From positions 26,705,312 to 26,769,311 of the forward strand of contig CM055095.1 of the NCBI GenBank assembly GCA_029204225.1: a stretch of DNA of 64,000 nt, given 5' to 3'. Below the pieces are notes generated by a model. That model did no database searches. It was not told where the DNA came from and worked only from the letters and a program-made list of their open reading frames with translations. The position numbers were made by a program, and so were the translations under genes. The first letter of the stretch is position 1; each line of letters begins with the position of its first letter. Positions 22,826 through 33,759 of the stretch are shown one piece after another. Origin of the DNA: Diphasiastrum complanatum. Its lineage: Eukaryota; Streptophyta; Lycopodiopsida; Lycopodiales; Lycopodiaceae.

Positions 22826-24963
22826 TCCTACACCTAGATGCTTGATATAAAAACATAAGACCCCTATATCTAACGTAGATAATCTTTTTCAATTCTTCAC
22901 AAAAATCGTGATACTTTTCTTCAAAAAAGACAACGTCACGATGGCCCGTAACAACATCGTATACACGATATGCTTTGTGTGATGTTAAATGGCCGATGAA
23001 GATGTTTTTGCAACTTATTGAGTCCAACTTCTTCCTCAGGTCAGATGGCACTTGTGCATAGCAAAGACATCCGAAAACACGTAGGTGTTTCAAACTTGGT
23101 TTGTAGCCATAGCAGGCTTCAAATGGTGTCTTGGAATCAACTACTTTAGTGCTAGAGTAATTTTGCAGATAGCAGATTGTAGATATCGCTTCTGCCCAAA
23201 AGGTTTGAGACAAATGCACGTTGATTGTCATGGATCGTGCAGCTTCCAATAGTGTGCGGTTCTTTCGTTTAGCTAGTCCGTTCTGTTGTGGAGTGTAGCT
23301 TGTAGTAAACTGATGGTGCATGCCACATGAAGATAGGTAGTTCTCATATCATTTGACAAGTACTTTCTCCCTGAATCAGACTGTAGGACCTTGATTCTCT
23401 GACCAGGTTGATTCTCAACATATTGCTTAAATTCTTTGAAGCTATTGAATGCTTCTGACTTGTTCTTTATGAACATGATTAAATTGGGAGTAGTCATCAA
23501 TGAATGTAATAAAATATAGAGCTTGACCCAGGTTGTTTTTTACTAGTAAGCAAATTTTATAGACAGACTGATTAGCTGTAGTAACAGCATTTATATTCAT
23601 GTCCTTGACCATTTTGTTATGATGCATATACAAGATTGAACGCTTGTTTAGATGACCTAATCTTTGATGCCATAGATTAGCATCTGAACAGCTTACAGAA
23701 AGTGAAAAATTGTGACTCAGTATATACAAATTTCCTTCTCTGTAAGCAGAGAGGATTTTTTGTGAATTCTCATCTAAAATAGTACATCGGTTGGCAGTGA
23801 ACATGGCTCTATAGCCCTGATCTATGATCTTGCTTATAGACAATAGTTCTTTGTTAACTTAGGTACATAAAGTACACCATTAAGCTACCTAGTGATGCCA
23901 TCAGACAATTGTAGTTGAATAGAGCCTTTCCCTTCGACTTGATGTGAACGGGAGTCACCAAAGAAAATATACTTTGAGTTTGTAGCTGTGAGTGTAGAGA
24001 AGAGGTCTTTGCATGGCGTCATGTGCTGGGAAGCACCTGAATCGAGATACCATTGATGGGCATCTCTACTGGGTCGATCTTGTACCATCAGCACTTTATC
24101 ATCATCTTGCAAACCTCTGACTGTGTCAGAGTTGCCTTCTTGCTGCTGCTGCATCCTTTTCCTCGCTTCATTATGCTTGAGGATACGACAGTCCTTGATG
24201 TCGTGGTTGGTTCTTTTGTAGTATCTGCAAAATAGCTTGGTCTTGGACAATGATTGACTGTGCTGTTGCTGTTGTGGTTGCGATGCTACTGGCTGCTATG
24301 TCTTTGTTTTCTTATCCTTGAAGCCTTTCTTCTTCTTGGACTGCTACTTGTTTGAGTAGAGTGCCATGGATTTGGTACTGGTTGTCGTAGACAAGCTTTT
24401 TCTCCTAACTTCTTCCTGCAACAGACTTGCTGTCATTTTTTGGAGAGACAACGCAGGAGTATTGCTAAGAAGCAACACTAAATTGTCGTAAGAGGATGGA
24501 AGACTGGCAAGAAGAGACATGGTAGAGTCTTCTTCTGAGATAGACAAACCTATTGCAGCCAGTTGGTTGAGCAACTATTTGAACTCATTCAGATGGTCGC
24601 TTACTGAGTTGCCTTCACTCATTCTGAGTGTCAGTACCTTCTTCCTCAAGAAGAGATGAGTGGAAACATTTGAGGTTTCGTAGATGCTTGTAAGGATATC
24701 CCACAATTCTTTGGAGGTGGTGCTATTTGTACATGAGCAATCTGAGTGTCCTTCAGATTTAGAGATACAATGACAAGTGCTTTGCCATCCTTTGCTTCCC
24801 ATGCTGGAAGCAGCTCAAGTTTCGTCGGTTTGGGTATTGAACCATTTATATATCCCCAAAGCTCCTTCTCGATCAAGATCATCCTCATCTTAAACTTCCA
24901 CATGTGGAAGTCATCTCTGTTGAATTTGTTGATGAGGCGGATCTCTGAGGTTGAACCTTCCAT
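22826..24963 (-). pseudogene. Copia family B gag-protease-integrase half
   Basis: Gag starts at 24,963 (MEGSTSEIRLINKFNRDDFH, then FKMRMILIEKELWGYI), with a frameshift near 24,730 and another gag block at 24,344-24,802 (LLASLPSSYDNLVLLLSN). The zinc knuckle reads CRYYKRTNHDIKDC: the second Cys is Tyr. The protease is intact at its motif (WYLDSGASQHMT, near 24,030-24,060). The pre-integrase (WHQRLGHLN) and integrase follow, with a deletion around the first catalytic Asp, then LQSDSGRKYLS and NGLAKRKNR, where the catalytic Glu is Lys. Ends at 22,826 against the nested LTR. Confidence 0.85.
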
Positions 24964-25035
24964 TGTAATTGAATAACAGAGATAAAACACAACCTAAATG
25001 AAATGACTGGACTCTAATAATCCAATAAACCTGTG

Positions 25036-25089
25036 GCTCTGATACCAATCTATGGGATCAAAAGATGTGAATTATCAGCTCTGATACCA
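25036..25089 (-). other. Two copia primer-binding sites 42 bp apart
   Basis: The minus strand carries TGGTATCAGAGC at 25,036-25,047 and again at 25,078-25,089. The outer one is adjacent to the family B LTR; the inner one is an extra copy inside the leader. Confidence 0.75.
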
Positions 25090-25092
25090 CAT

Positions 25093-25450
25093 TGGTTGAC
25101 GTTTTGGAGATGCCAACTGATAAAACAAAGAATTTTTAATGACAAGATCGTGGATTACTTGGAGAACGGATTTTAATGAGCTATTCTTTTGCGTTGAATC
25201 AGATTATCAATGTAGGAGTCTTAGACTGCCATAAAAGAGAGATTGTAGAGAAATGATTAGACGTCTGAGACAGCCATGCAATCCTCTAATACTGATAACC
25301 TGGTATGATGAAAAGAATGTAGAATCAATTTAGGTGTCAAAGACAGCCATACAATTCTCTGATAATAGTGTTTGTGTAAGAGGAGTGAGAGTTATCATTC
25401 AACAAGAATGCACAAGGATATAGAACAATAGCGAATCTGTAAGCACGGTA
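25093..25450 (-). repeat. Copia family B 5' LTR (partial)
   Basis: Homologous to the first 390 bp of 17,778-18,640, with shared phrases such as GACAGCCATGCAAT, GACAGCCATACAATT and CATTCAACAAGAATGCA. Similarity stops near 25,450, so the outer end is truncated or diverged. Confidence 0.7.
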
Positions 25451-25975
25451 TGTTTAGTTCTATACATCCTGAAAATATAGCACTCTTCTACACAATTGTG
25501 CTTTTACGTCCTCTTTTTGAAAAACGAAACAATATAAGACCACATCTAACCTTGTATACGAGTCAATTTAACACAACATAAAATGAAACCTTGTCATAAA
25601 AATGAACAGTAAGGACTCCAATAATGCGATCTTAGACATCATGGATATGCATAAGAGGCAGGGTTTCTATGTAAGGATTAGAATGACACGGATCTGCCCT
25701 AATACCTAGTAGAAATATTGGTAGTCTCTTACTATTTTTTAATCACATCTTTCCTACACAGTGTCTCTATACCATGGTTGTTACGTTACTCATATGTAAC
25801 AACCATGGAAATTGTGTTACTCTAGACTCCTGGTGAGATACGATTGGAAAGCATGGAGATGTTTAGAAGTATGAACAGTAGTGTGTGACATACCTTACAT
25901 GGTCACTTGGGTCAGTATAGCATGGATTTGCTCTGATACCAGCACATGTGTCCACACCAGGTCTTTTAGCTAATT
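25451..25975. other. Unassigned, with one primer-site-like sequence
   Basis: No gene seen. A GCTCTGATACCA at 25,931-25,942 is another minus-strand tRNA-Met primer-site match and may mark the edge of a further decayed copia element. An inverted pair CATGGTTGTTAC/GTAACAACCATG sits at 25,772-25,808. Confidence 0.4.
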
Positions 25976-26598
<623 letters not shown>

Positions 26599-26601
26599 AA
26601 T

Positions 26602-26619
26602 TGGCGCCATTGTCGGGGA
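26602..26619 (+). other. Gypsy (Athila/Tat-like) primer-binding site
   Basis: TGGCGCCATTGTCGGGGA closely resembles the TGGCGCCGTTGCCGGGGA primer site of plant Athila/Tat-type gypsy elements. It lies 3 bases after the inferred LTR end. Confidence 0.65.
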
Positions 26620-27110
26620 GCGCCATACTCTCATCTTGCTGCATAGCGCTTTTCTTTTTCTTTTTCTCACTCTTCTTCTTTAGCACTTTTATTTCATCAA
26701 AAATTCATGGTTTTAGCTTATTAGTGTTTGTTAGGTGTGGATTAGAGTTAGTTGGGGGCTTGTGGCGACATGACAACTTGAAGGCAGTTTAGCACAAAGT
26801 CCAAAGTAAAGTGCAATCATGCAACCTTTGAATGGGAAGTGCAATATCAAGCGAGAGACTAAGGTTGATAATTGCCCTTCAACAAGCAAGATTCAACCAA
26901 ATTTTGATTTTTCACAACATAACAGACCACAACATAGTGCCAAATCCGAGTATATCCATTTTTAAAAGGCCAAATCCAGGAAATTCAAGCCAAAAAGGCC
27001 AACTGTACAACGAGAACTAGCACCTATAACGCCTAAGATTTTTTTCTCAATTTGTAAGATTTGTTGCGGAGGAAATTATTCATCTTCATGCATTTTTTTT
27101 AATGTATTCT
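26620..27110 (+). pseudogene. Gypsy leader and possible gag start, truncated
   Basis: About 200 bp of pyrimidine-rich leader follow the primer site, then a short frame near 26,818 (PSTSKIQPNFDF ... NRPQHSAKSEY) with a stop. No gag domain can be recognised. Position after a primer site is the only reason to call it element-internal. It ends before the TA repeat at 27,129. Confidence 0.35.
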
Positions 27111-27126
27111 TAAGCTTTTTAAGTAT

Positions 27127-27128
<2 letters not shown>

Positions 27129-27212
<84 letters not shown>
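27129..27212 (+). repeat. (TA)n microsatellite, about 84 bp
   Basis: Uninterrupted TA dinucleotides, self-complementary and able to extrude as a cruciform. Confidence 0.98.
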
Positions 27213-27213
<1 letters not shown>

Positions 27214-27252
27214 CTTTTTTTAACTAAAAAAACCTAATCTACTCGGCGGGTT

Positions 27253-27273
27253 GGGGGGGGGGGGGGGGGGGGG
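27253..27273 (+). repeat. G homopolymer, 21 bp
   Basis: An uninterrupted run of 21 G. Length may be affected by sequencing error. Confidence 0.9.
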
Positions 27274-27299
27274 TGTTTTGAATCTTTTTTATTTATTAA

Positions 27300-28620
27300 A
27301 AAAACTAATTAAGGCCCCCCACACCCAGCCGCCGCGGCGGGTGGGCTGGGTGGGCCGCAATGGGTTGGCGAGGCTTCGCGAAATTTTCACAAAAGCAGGC
27401 TTCACGCGAAAATTTCGCAAATCACCCCTTCGCGAAAATTTTGCAAAGACGCGAGTCGCAAAATTTCATGAGAAGCCTGCATCACGAATTTCCGACGACT
27501 CAAATTTTTGAAACTTTTTTTGTATTCCCTCCCCCCGCCCACCTGCCACGGCGGGTAGGGGTCGTTCCAAAAATTCAAGTCGTCAAAAATTTGAGTTTTT
27601 TCAGAAAATTTCGCGAATTTTTTTTTGCGTGCAGGTTGCATCGCGAAGATTTCGCAGTCGCGAAAAATTCGCGAAAGTAGGCTACATCGCGAATTTTCGA
27701 AATTTTCGCGAAGGCGCCCTTCGCAAAATTTTTGCGAAATCAGGCTTCGCGATGCAGCCTGTGCGGGAAAATTTCGCGAAGGCTCGAGTCTCAAAAAATT
27801 CGCGAACGAGCGAGTCGTGAAATTTCACGCGCAGGTTGCATCGCGAATTTTTGAAATTTTCACAAAGGGCGTCTTCGCGAAATTTTTGTGACAACAGGCT
27901 TCGCAAAAAATTCGCGATGCAGCCTACGCGCGAAAATTTTGTGATGGCGCCCTTCGCGAAAATTTCGCCAAGGCACGAGTCGCAAAATTTCGCGCGCAGG
28001 CTGCATAGCGAATTTTCGACAACTTGAATTTTTGGAACTTTTTTTATATTCCCCTTCCTCCGCCCACCCACCGTGGCGGTGGGGGTCGTTCCAAAAATTC
28101 GAATCGTCGGAAATTCAAGTCTGTTTAGAAAAATTCAAGTATTTCTAGAAATTGTCGTGAAGAAGTTTTCGCGTTGCCTGCCTTCGTGAAAATTTCGCGA
28201 AAGCATCGCGATGCCTACCAAACCTCAAATTTTCGCACTGCCTTCGCTAAAATTTTGTGAAGGCAGTGTTCGCAAATTTTTTTGATGCTTTCGCGAAAAT
28301 TTCGCGAAGGCATGTAGATTTGAAAAAAAATTCGCAAAAATTTCTGGAAAGACTCGAATTGCCAACGACTCGAATTGTTGGAACGACTCAAATTTTTTAT
28401 ATTCCCCTCCCCCCGCGGCGGGTGGGGGTTGTTATTCAAAAAAAATGTTTTTATTTTAAATTTCTAGCCCCCGCCCCCCGCGCCCCTCCCCCCTCCCCCC
28501 CCCCTCCCTTGCCTGCCGTTAATTTCCCCACCCTGCCCACCTGTTGCAATAAACTAAATTTTTAATTTATTTCGCCCCCCCCCCGCCGCAGCGGGTGGGC
28601 ATGAGGGAGGGGGGGGGGGT
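27300..28620. repeat. Palindrome-rich island: TTCGCGAA words and CCGCGG hairpins
   Basis: The island alternates two motifs. One is dozens of variants of TTCGCGAAAATTTCGCGAA, mostly self-complementary. The other is a GC-rich dyad (CCGCCGCGGCGGGTGGG and degraded forms) near 27,325, 27,540, 28,065, 28,415 and 28,590; the middle three are followed by GGTCGTTCC- or GGTTGTT-like sequence. Spacing between dyads is irregular (about 150-520 bp). Apparent open frames on both strands come from the repeat words and contain no known domain. Function unknown; a satellite or the interior of a non-autonomous element are both possible. Confidence 0.75.
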
Positions 28621-29369
28621 TAATTTTATTCATATTTATATATATACATATATTGACATTATTTAACTCAAAATTAGATTTAACTAAAAAAACCATAAGA
28701 AAAGCAAAAACTTATTTACCATATTGTATTAGCTAAAAAATTGGAAGCAAGAAAATCTGAAGTAAGTAGTTCTGTTATATGAAAGCTTAAAAATTTCAAA
28801 AGACACTGTAAATTATCATTGTAGGGGGGTTTTATTTATGTTTTTTTTTTTTCCATTGTCCGATTTCATAAATACTTAATGGGACAAATGGGATTCCACG
28901 TGTCATGAGGACATAAGATCTCAAAAAGACCCAAGATTTCCATTTTTGGGGGACCATTTTACAAAATGGAAGTTTATGCTCCCAATTTTTGCAGAATCCA
29001 CTAGTTGAAGAGTGTATATATAGATTGGAAAGTGCCAATGTTGCACCAAATGCTTATGGGATTATTAAGTGTTTCAACTGTGCTCTCCTTTCTCCTCATC
29101 CCTTCCATGAACTTGCTAATACAAAAGTAGGGAAAAAAACATGAAAACGAAAAAAACCAAGAGAGATCAAAATATTGTAAAAGATCAAAACATAATCTTA
29201 AGAAAACCAAAAAACAAGCATAAAAAATGACAAATAAGATTGGAATATTGAAAACAATCTAAAAAGACAAAATAATGTAAAAAATTCCCAAAAAACACCA
29301 TTTTATATAAACAATCTTAAAAAAACAAAAAACTAAAAAAACCATTAAAAAAATTGAAAAAACCTTTCA
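28621..29369. other. AT-rich non-coding sequence
   Basis: No gene. It holds T- and A-runs and a gradual transition to A-rich sequence. Nothing else recognisable. Confidence 0.4.
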
Positions 29370-29850
29370 AAAAACCAAATAATGTCAAAACAAATAAATT
29401 TCTGAAAAAATCAAAAAATAAAATTAAAGAAAATCATAGAAAAAAAAAACAAAATAGAGTCAAAAAATAAAATTTCGACAAAACCAAAAAATAACATTAA
29501 AAAAATTGAAAGAACCTTCAAAAAAACAGAATAGTGTCAAAAAATAATAATTTTTCAAAAAAACCAAAAAATAACACAAAATAAATCATAAAATAAAAAA
29601 AAATAGTGTCAAAAAAATAAAATTTTCGAAAAAACCAAAAAATAACATTGAAAGTTCATAGAATAAAAAAAATAAAATAGTGTCCAAAAAAATAAATTTT
29701 CCAAAAAATCAAAAAATAACATTAAGAAATAAATCATAAAATAAAAAAAGAAAATGGTGTCAAAAAAACTAAATATTCAAAAAATCAAAAAATAAACATA
29801 AAAAAAAATAAAAAATAAAAGTGTAAAAAAAAAACGTAATTTTCAAAATA
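29370..29850 (+). repeat. A-rich tandem repeat, period about 75 bp
   Basis: Six or seven degenerate units each carry a GTGTC-type word (near 29,382, 29,456, 29,534, 29,607, 29,681, 29,757), then AAAAAATAAATTTTC and CCAAAAAATAACATTAA. A-runs throughout. No coding content. Confidence 0.7.
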
Positions 29851-30154
29851 AAAATTTAAAAAAATAAATGATAGTACAAATAGTTGTAACTTGTAAAAAA
29901 ATTAGATATTCAAAAAAATGAAAAAAAAAAAATTGCTAAAAATGGTGTTAAATCTTAAAAGAACCGTAATACTAACTTAAACCCTCTAAAAAACTTAAAA
30001 CTCTATAGTTTTTTTTTTAGAAAACGTTGAAAGGATTTAGTCTTAAAATAAAAAAAAACATAAATTGTGACATTGTAAACTAATAAAAGACCTTAAATAA
30101 ATACAAAAGTAATAATAAGGACAAGATAAAAAGTTCACAGAACATATAAAAAAG

Positions 30155-30352
30155 TCAAGGACTAGGGGCTACGGACTAAGGGACAAGGGCTAAGGGCCTA
30201 GGGGCAAGGGCCTAGGGGTAAGGGCCTAGGGTATAAATTAAGGACGAAATGTTAAGGCTAAGGGCCTAGGGGCAAGGGCCAACGACCAACGACTATGGGC
30301 TAAGGGCTACGAGTTAAGAGACACTGGCTAAGGGCCAAGAGCTAAGGGCTAA
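30155..30352 (+). repeat. Degenerate CTAAGGG / CCTAGGG array
   Basis: About 200 bp dominated by 7-8-mers such as CTAAGGG, CCTAGGGG and CAAGGGC, in tandem with variants. It resembles, but is not, the plant telomere repeat TTTAGGG. Confidence 0.75.
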
Positions 30353-30483
30353 GGTTTCATAATTTTGTTACAGTCTCATAATTTTGTTTACTATAAAAAT
30401 TTATTATAATTTTATAATTTTGCTAAGTATACTTTCAATAACATTGCAAATCCTAACATAAAGTGTACCTATGATTTTTTTCA

Positions 30484-32610
30484 GGGTCACTACATGGACT
30501 ACTCGAGAGAAGATGTTCCAGTTGTTTTATTTTTTCGGAAAGAAGTGATTGCATTTGGAAATGTCTTAACTGCTCAATCACGTGGAACATGTTCTTTTAG
30601 AGAAGTTGATACGGATAAAAGTGTGGTTCTAATTTCAAAGGTGTAGATTCTGATCATCTAGGAGACGTTTACAACTATATTCCATCGATGTCATTACAAA
30701 AAAAAATCTTGTGGAATAATGCAAATATTTTTAAAATGAATGAACTCTTTCTGGCCAAGTCTATTATACAATATTGATGACGTTGTTGATTGTATGGATT
30801 TTGAAGAGGTAGTAGTTTTCACTGCTGAATTTAAAGGCTACTATCGCAGTGAAAAAAACTTGTTTGTTATTGTGAAGGTGACTTCAATTACAACAGAAAG
30901 AAATATTGTGAATGTCACGACAGATGACGGAGACCCTTTCTACATGCAAAATCAAACAAGGATTTGGTGTTTGTCAAAGCTATCTTTGCACTCTAAAAAG
31001 ACAAAACATGTATCGTTTACTGAATCATTAAGTGAGTGCGTTACGTATTATTCTAAATGTTCAAATAGAAACAACATGAAGAAAATATTGGGCCATCCTT
31101 GTGGTTCAAAAAGGCGTAGCATCCAAAAAACGTCGACAAGATGCTATAATTCGGATATCTTGACAGATGTCGAGGATGTGGTCAATCGCACTAATATATC
31201 TGCATCAACATATAACTCGGATATTTTCACATGTGTGAAGGATGTGTTGGAGAGGATCTTGATAACAACAAAAATAAAAGACGTCATTTTGAAATCAGTA
31301 TTCAAACAAAGCGTACACCGAAATCGTCAATTTTTGCGAGTGCAAATGCATCCACCTGACGTAATTCAGATTTTTCGATTTCGAAGAACATGATAACACA
31401 AGCAACGTATTACATGATGCTAATATGACAAACGATCCTGCAAGATCAAAATAGTCACAAGCAGATGAACTTTTGGAAGATCTACAAAGAGAGCCTCAAG
31501 TAGATTCAACATCCTTTGGAACTACTCAAAGTCTCAAAAGAAAACATGTGCTTGCTTATGTTGCATAAAAAAAAACAGAATATGTTTTATCGTCAAAAAA
31601 TACAAGGGAAATATTGATGCAACCATGTTGTAGTAAGTTGTGCATTCGACAAATTACCTACAAAGAATGTGAAGAGTTGCGACTAGGTGTGTAGAGAAAA
31701 CGAGGAGCTGACAAACATAGTCAATTATTGCAAATGTTCAAATGTTTTTTTCATAGACAAGAAAAATCAGATGCAATGTTTGATATTTTGGAAGAACCCA
31801 AATTGCGTTTCAAACCTACATTAAATGGTAAAGCTATATGCATAAAAGCATATCAAAATCTATTGGGAATCTCCCATGGAATGTTTTGGCAAGTAATTGT
31901 TGAGGCATGTTATTCCATTGTGTACAAGTTTCATGGAAACACCGGCACATTCAGCAACGTGGACATTTTCTGAAAGAGTTAGCCATAATGCGTGGGATTT
32001 TAGAAAAGCATGCATTGCCTCAGCCACATCTGCAACATAAATCAAAAGATGGCACTGTTATTTGCGAACATCATCTCCCACTCGGCATGCATAAATATGA
32101 CGTCTTCAAAACTATAAATACACAACTTAAAGATGCATGTATTCCTGAAGTTTCAAGATCCACGCTCTACAAGATGTGGAAACAAGAGTTTGGACATGTA
32201 AAAACTCCAACAAGACAAAGAATGTCCAAATGCAAAACATGTGACGACCTTAAAAATGCAATAGAGACAACTTCTGACATTAGGATGTGTGATCGCTATA
32301 TTGCATTGAGAGGTCATCATATACATCATGTTTTCGCATATTGGAAAGAAGAGTCAAGATCCCATCCTGAACAGTCTTTGTGTCTTATCATTGATGGAAT
32401 GGATCAAAATACAACAACATTATCCCGTTTCAATAAGACTCCTCCCAGATTAGAGGGGAATCGATTTTTGAAAACACATGTTTGTGGGGTATTGGTTCAT
32501 GGATTTTGCTCTGTGATGTTTGAATTGATACCTTGCATGCTCATGATGGCAATCAAGTTGCCACATCAATAACATGAGCAATAAGAAAGGTATAAGCATC
32601 ATGTGGTAAC
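30484..32610 (+). pseudogene. DUF7869-like transposase-type gene, 5' part
   Basis: An acceptor-like TTTTTTTCAG precedes a frame reading HYMDYSREDVPVVLFF. A 217-codon frame (30,740-31,393), a Cys-rich segment (CIRQITYKECEELRLGV near 31,640), and FKPTLNGKAICIKAYQNLLG follow. After a frameshift near 31,950 comes a 200-codon stretch with EVSRSTLYKMWKQEF, a CKTCDDL zinc-like pair, and LCLIIDGMDQN at about 32,380-32,405. The order (Cys-rich region, helix-turn segment, CxxC, IIDGMDQ, then ADNCWRENKNK and GHTHEDIDQ) is that of uncharacterised DUF7869 proteins, recalled from memory. Such proteins have an RNase H-like, transposase-like core. In-frame stops (31,686; 32,573-32,595) and frameshifts indicate a pseudogene, interrupted at 32,611 by a copia element. 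Confidence 0.7.
32606..32610. repeat. Target-site duplication GTAAC, left copy
   Basis: GTAAC directly precedes the LTR start; the same five bases follow the other end at 36,533-36,537. Confidence 0.9.
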
Positions 32611-33648
32611 TGTTGGAGAGAGAGGGGGAGAATAAATGATGAACATGAACGAGAAACGAACTCGAACAGAAAATGTTCGTGCGCAGCGGAATGAGTTAAA
32701 CAGCTCTCTCCGAAAGCATGACTACGCCTATCAGAATGAATAGAACTTTAGTGATAGGAATCATAGTCATTCTAGATTACGCAGCCAAACATTTAATGAA
32801 TGAAGCGCTAGATGAATAATTGTCACAAATTGCAAGACAAATTATATGTCGCGAAGAGCTAGACTGTGCTCGACTGATAATTAGTCGCGAATTATTCGTG
32901 AAAGACAAGACTAAAAGTTAATCGTCTATTACCAAAAAGAACAACTACAAAGATCAGACAAAATGAAGAACAAGCATAGTAATATTAACACAAATCAGAA
33001 TGCAGAACAAAGAGTTGTATCAGATTAAGTATATCATGTATACATGTTAATAATGTAGTACAGCACAATACAATAGCGGACAAAACCGCGTGCCCTACGA
33101 AGCTTATTTTGTCTGTAATGAGGAATGAAACCTCTTCTCTTAATCCCTTCTTCTCTCACTTGATCATCTGATCATCATCATCACATAAATGGTGTCCAGA
33201 ATATGTATATAATATTACAGGTGTGCAGATGTGAAAATACAGAGTGGATGTGCTGTTTGTAGGAGATCGTGGGTGGCTGCAATCATTGTTCAATATGTTA
33301 GCACAACTGCATGGAGTGAGCATACAAAGGGTGAGATGTCAGCCAGTGCTGAAGTGAACGTTGGTGATGATGCAAAAAGTGGGTCACTCTTACGAATGGC
33401 CTTAGGATAAGATCTACAGGGTGCCTTAGCTTTTAGGGCACCTTGGCATATGGTAGGATAGTGTCCCCTTTTTGCTTGTCACCATAACCTGTGTAAAAAC
33501 ACAGTGTTTGCGATTCTTTCGTCCTTTATTCGTCTATGCAAATTTGCATGTAAATATGCAGGCTACGTGACAGCGTTAGTAAATATGTAGCAAAAATGGA
33601 GGCAGATTAAAAACGGGATTTAGGAGAGTAGAAGGAGTAAATCCAACA
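32611..33648 (-). repeat. 3' LTR of nested copia family A element
   Basis: 1,038 bp bounded by TGTTGGAGAG and AATCCAACA, with matching inverted ends. A minus-strand polypurine tract lies just outside at 33,649-33,660. The last 138 bp recur at 36,395-36,532. Confidence 0.9.
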
Positions 33649-33660
33649 CCCCCCCTTAAT
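33649..33660 (-). other. Polypurine tract
   Basis: The minus strand reads ATTAAGGGGGGG immediately before the 3' LTR, the expected plus-strand priming site. Confidence 0.8.
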
Positions 33661-33759
33661 CTAGATCCGTGAATGCCTTGATCTTTAGACTGAGCAATGC
33701 ACAAAATTTGGTGTGTGCATTAATACTGAGTGCTTTCGTGAAAATGTCTACAACCATGT

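Noticed and set aside
27253-27273. Poly-G run as a G-quadruplex regulatory element
   Set aside because: A single homopolymer with no gene nearby; could be length error from sequencing.
27251-28071. Overlapping 86-130 codon frames rich in Lys, Phe and Arg on both strands
   Set aside because: They arise from TTCGCGAAAATTT repeat words; no start context, domain or splice logic.
30155-30352. Interpretation as a true telomere tract
   Set aside because: Units are mostly CTAAGGG and CCTAGGGG, not TTTAGGG, and are irregular; only a loose resemblance.
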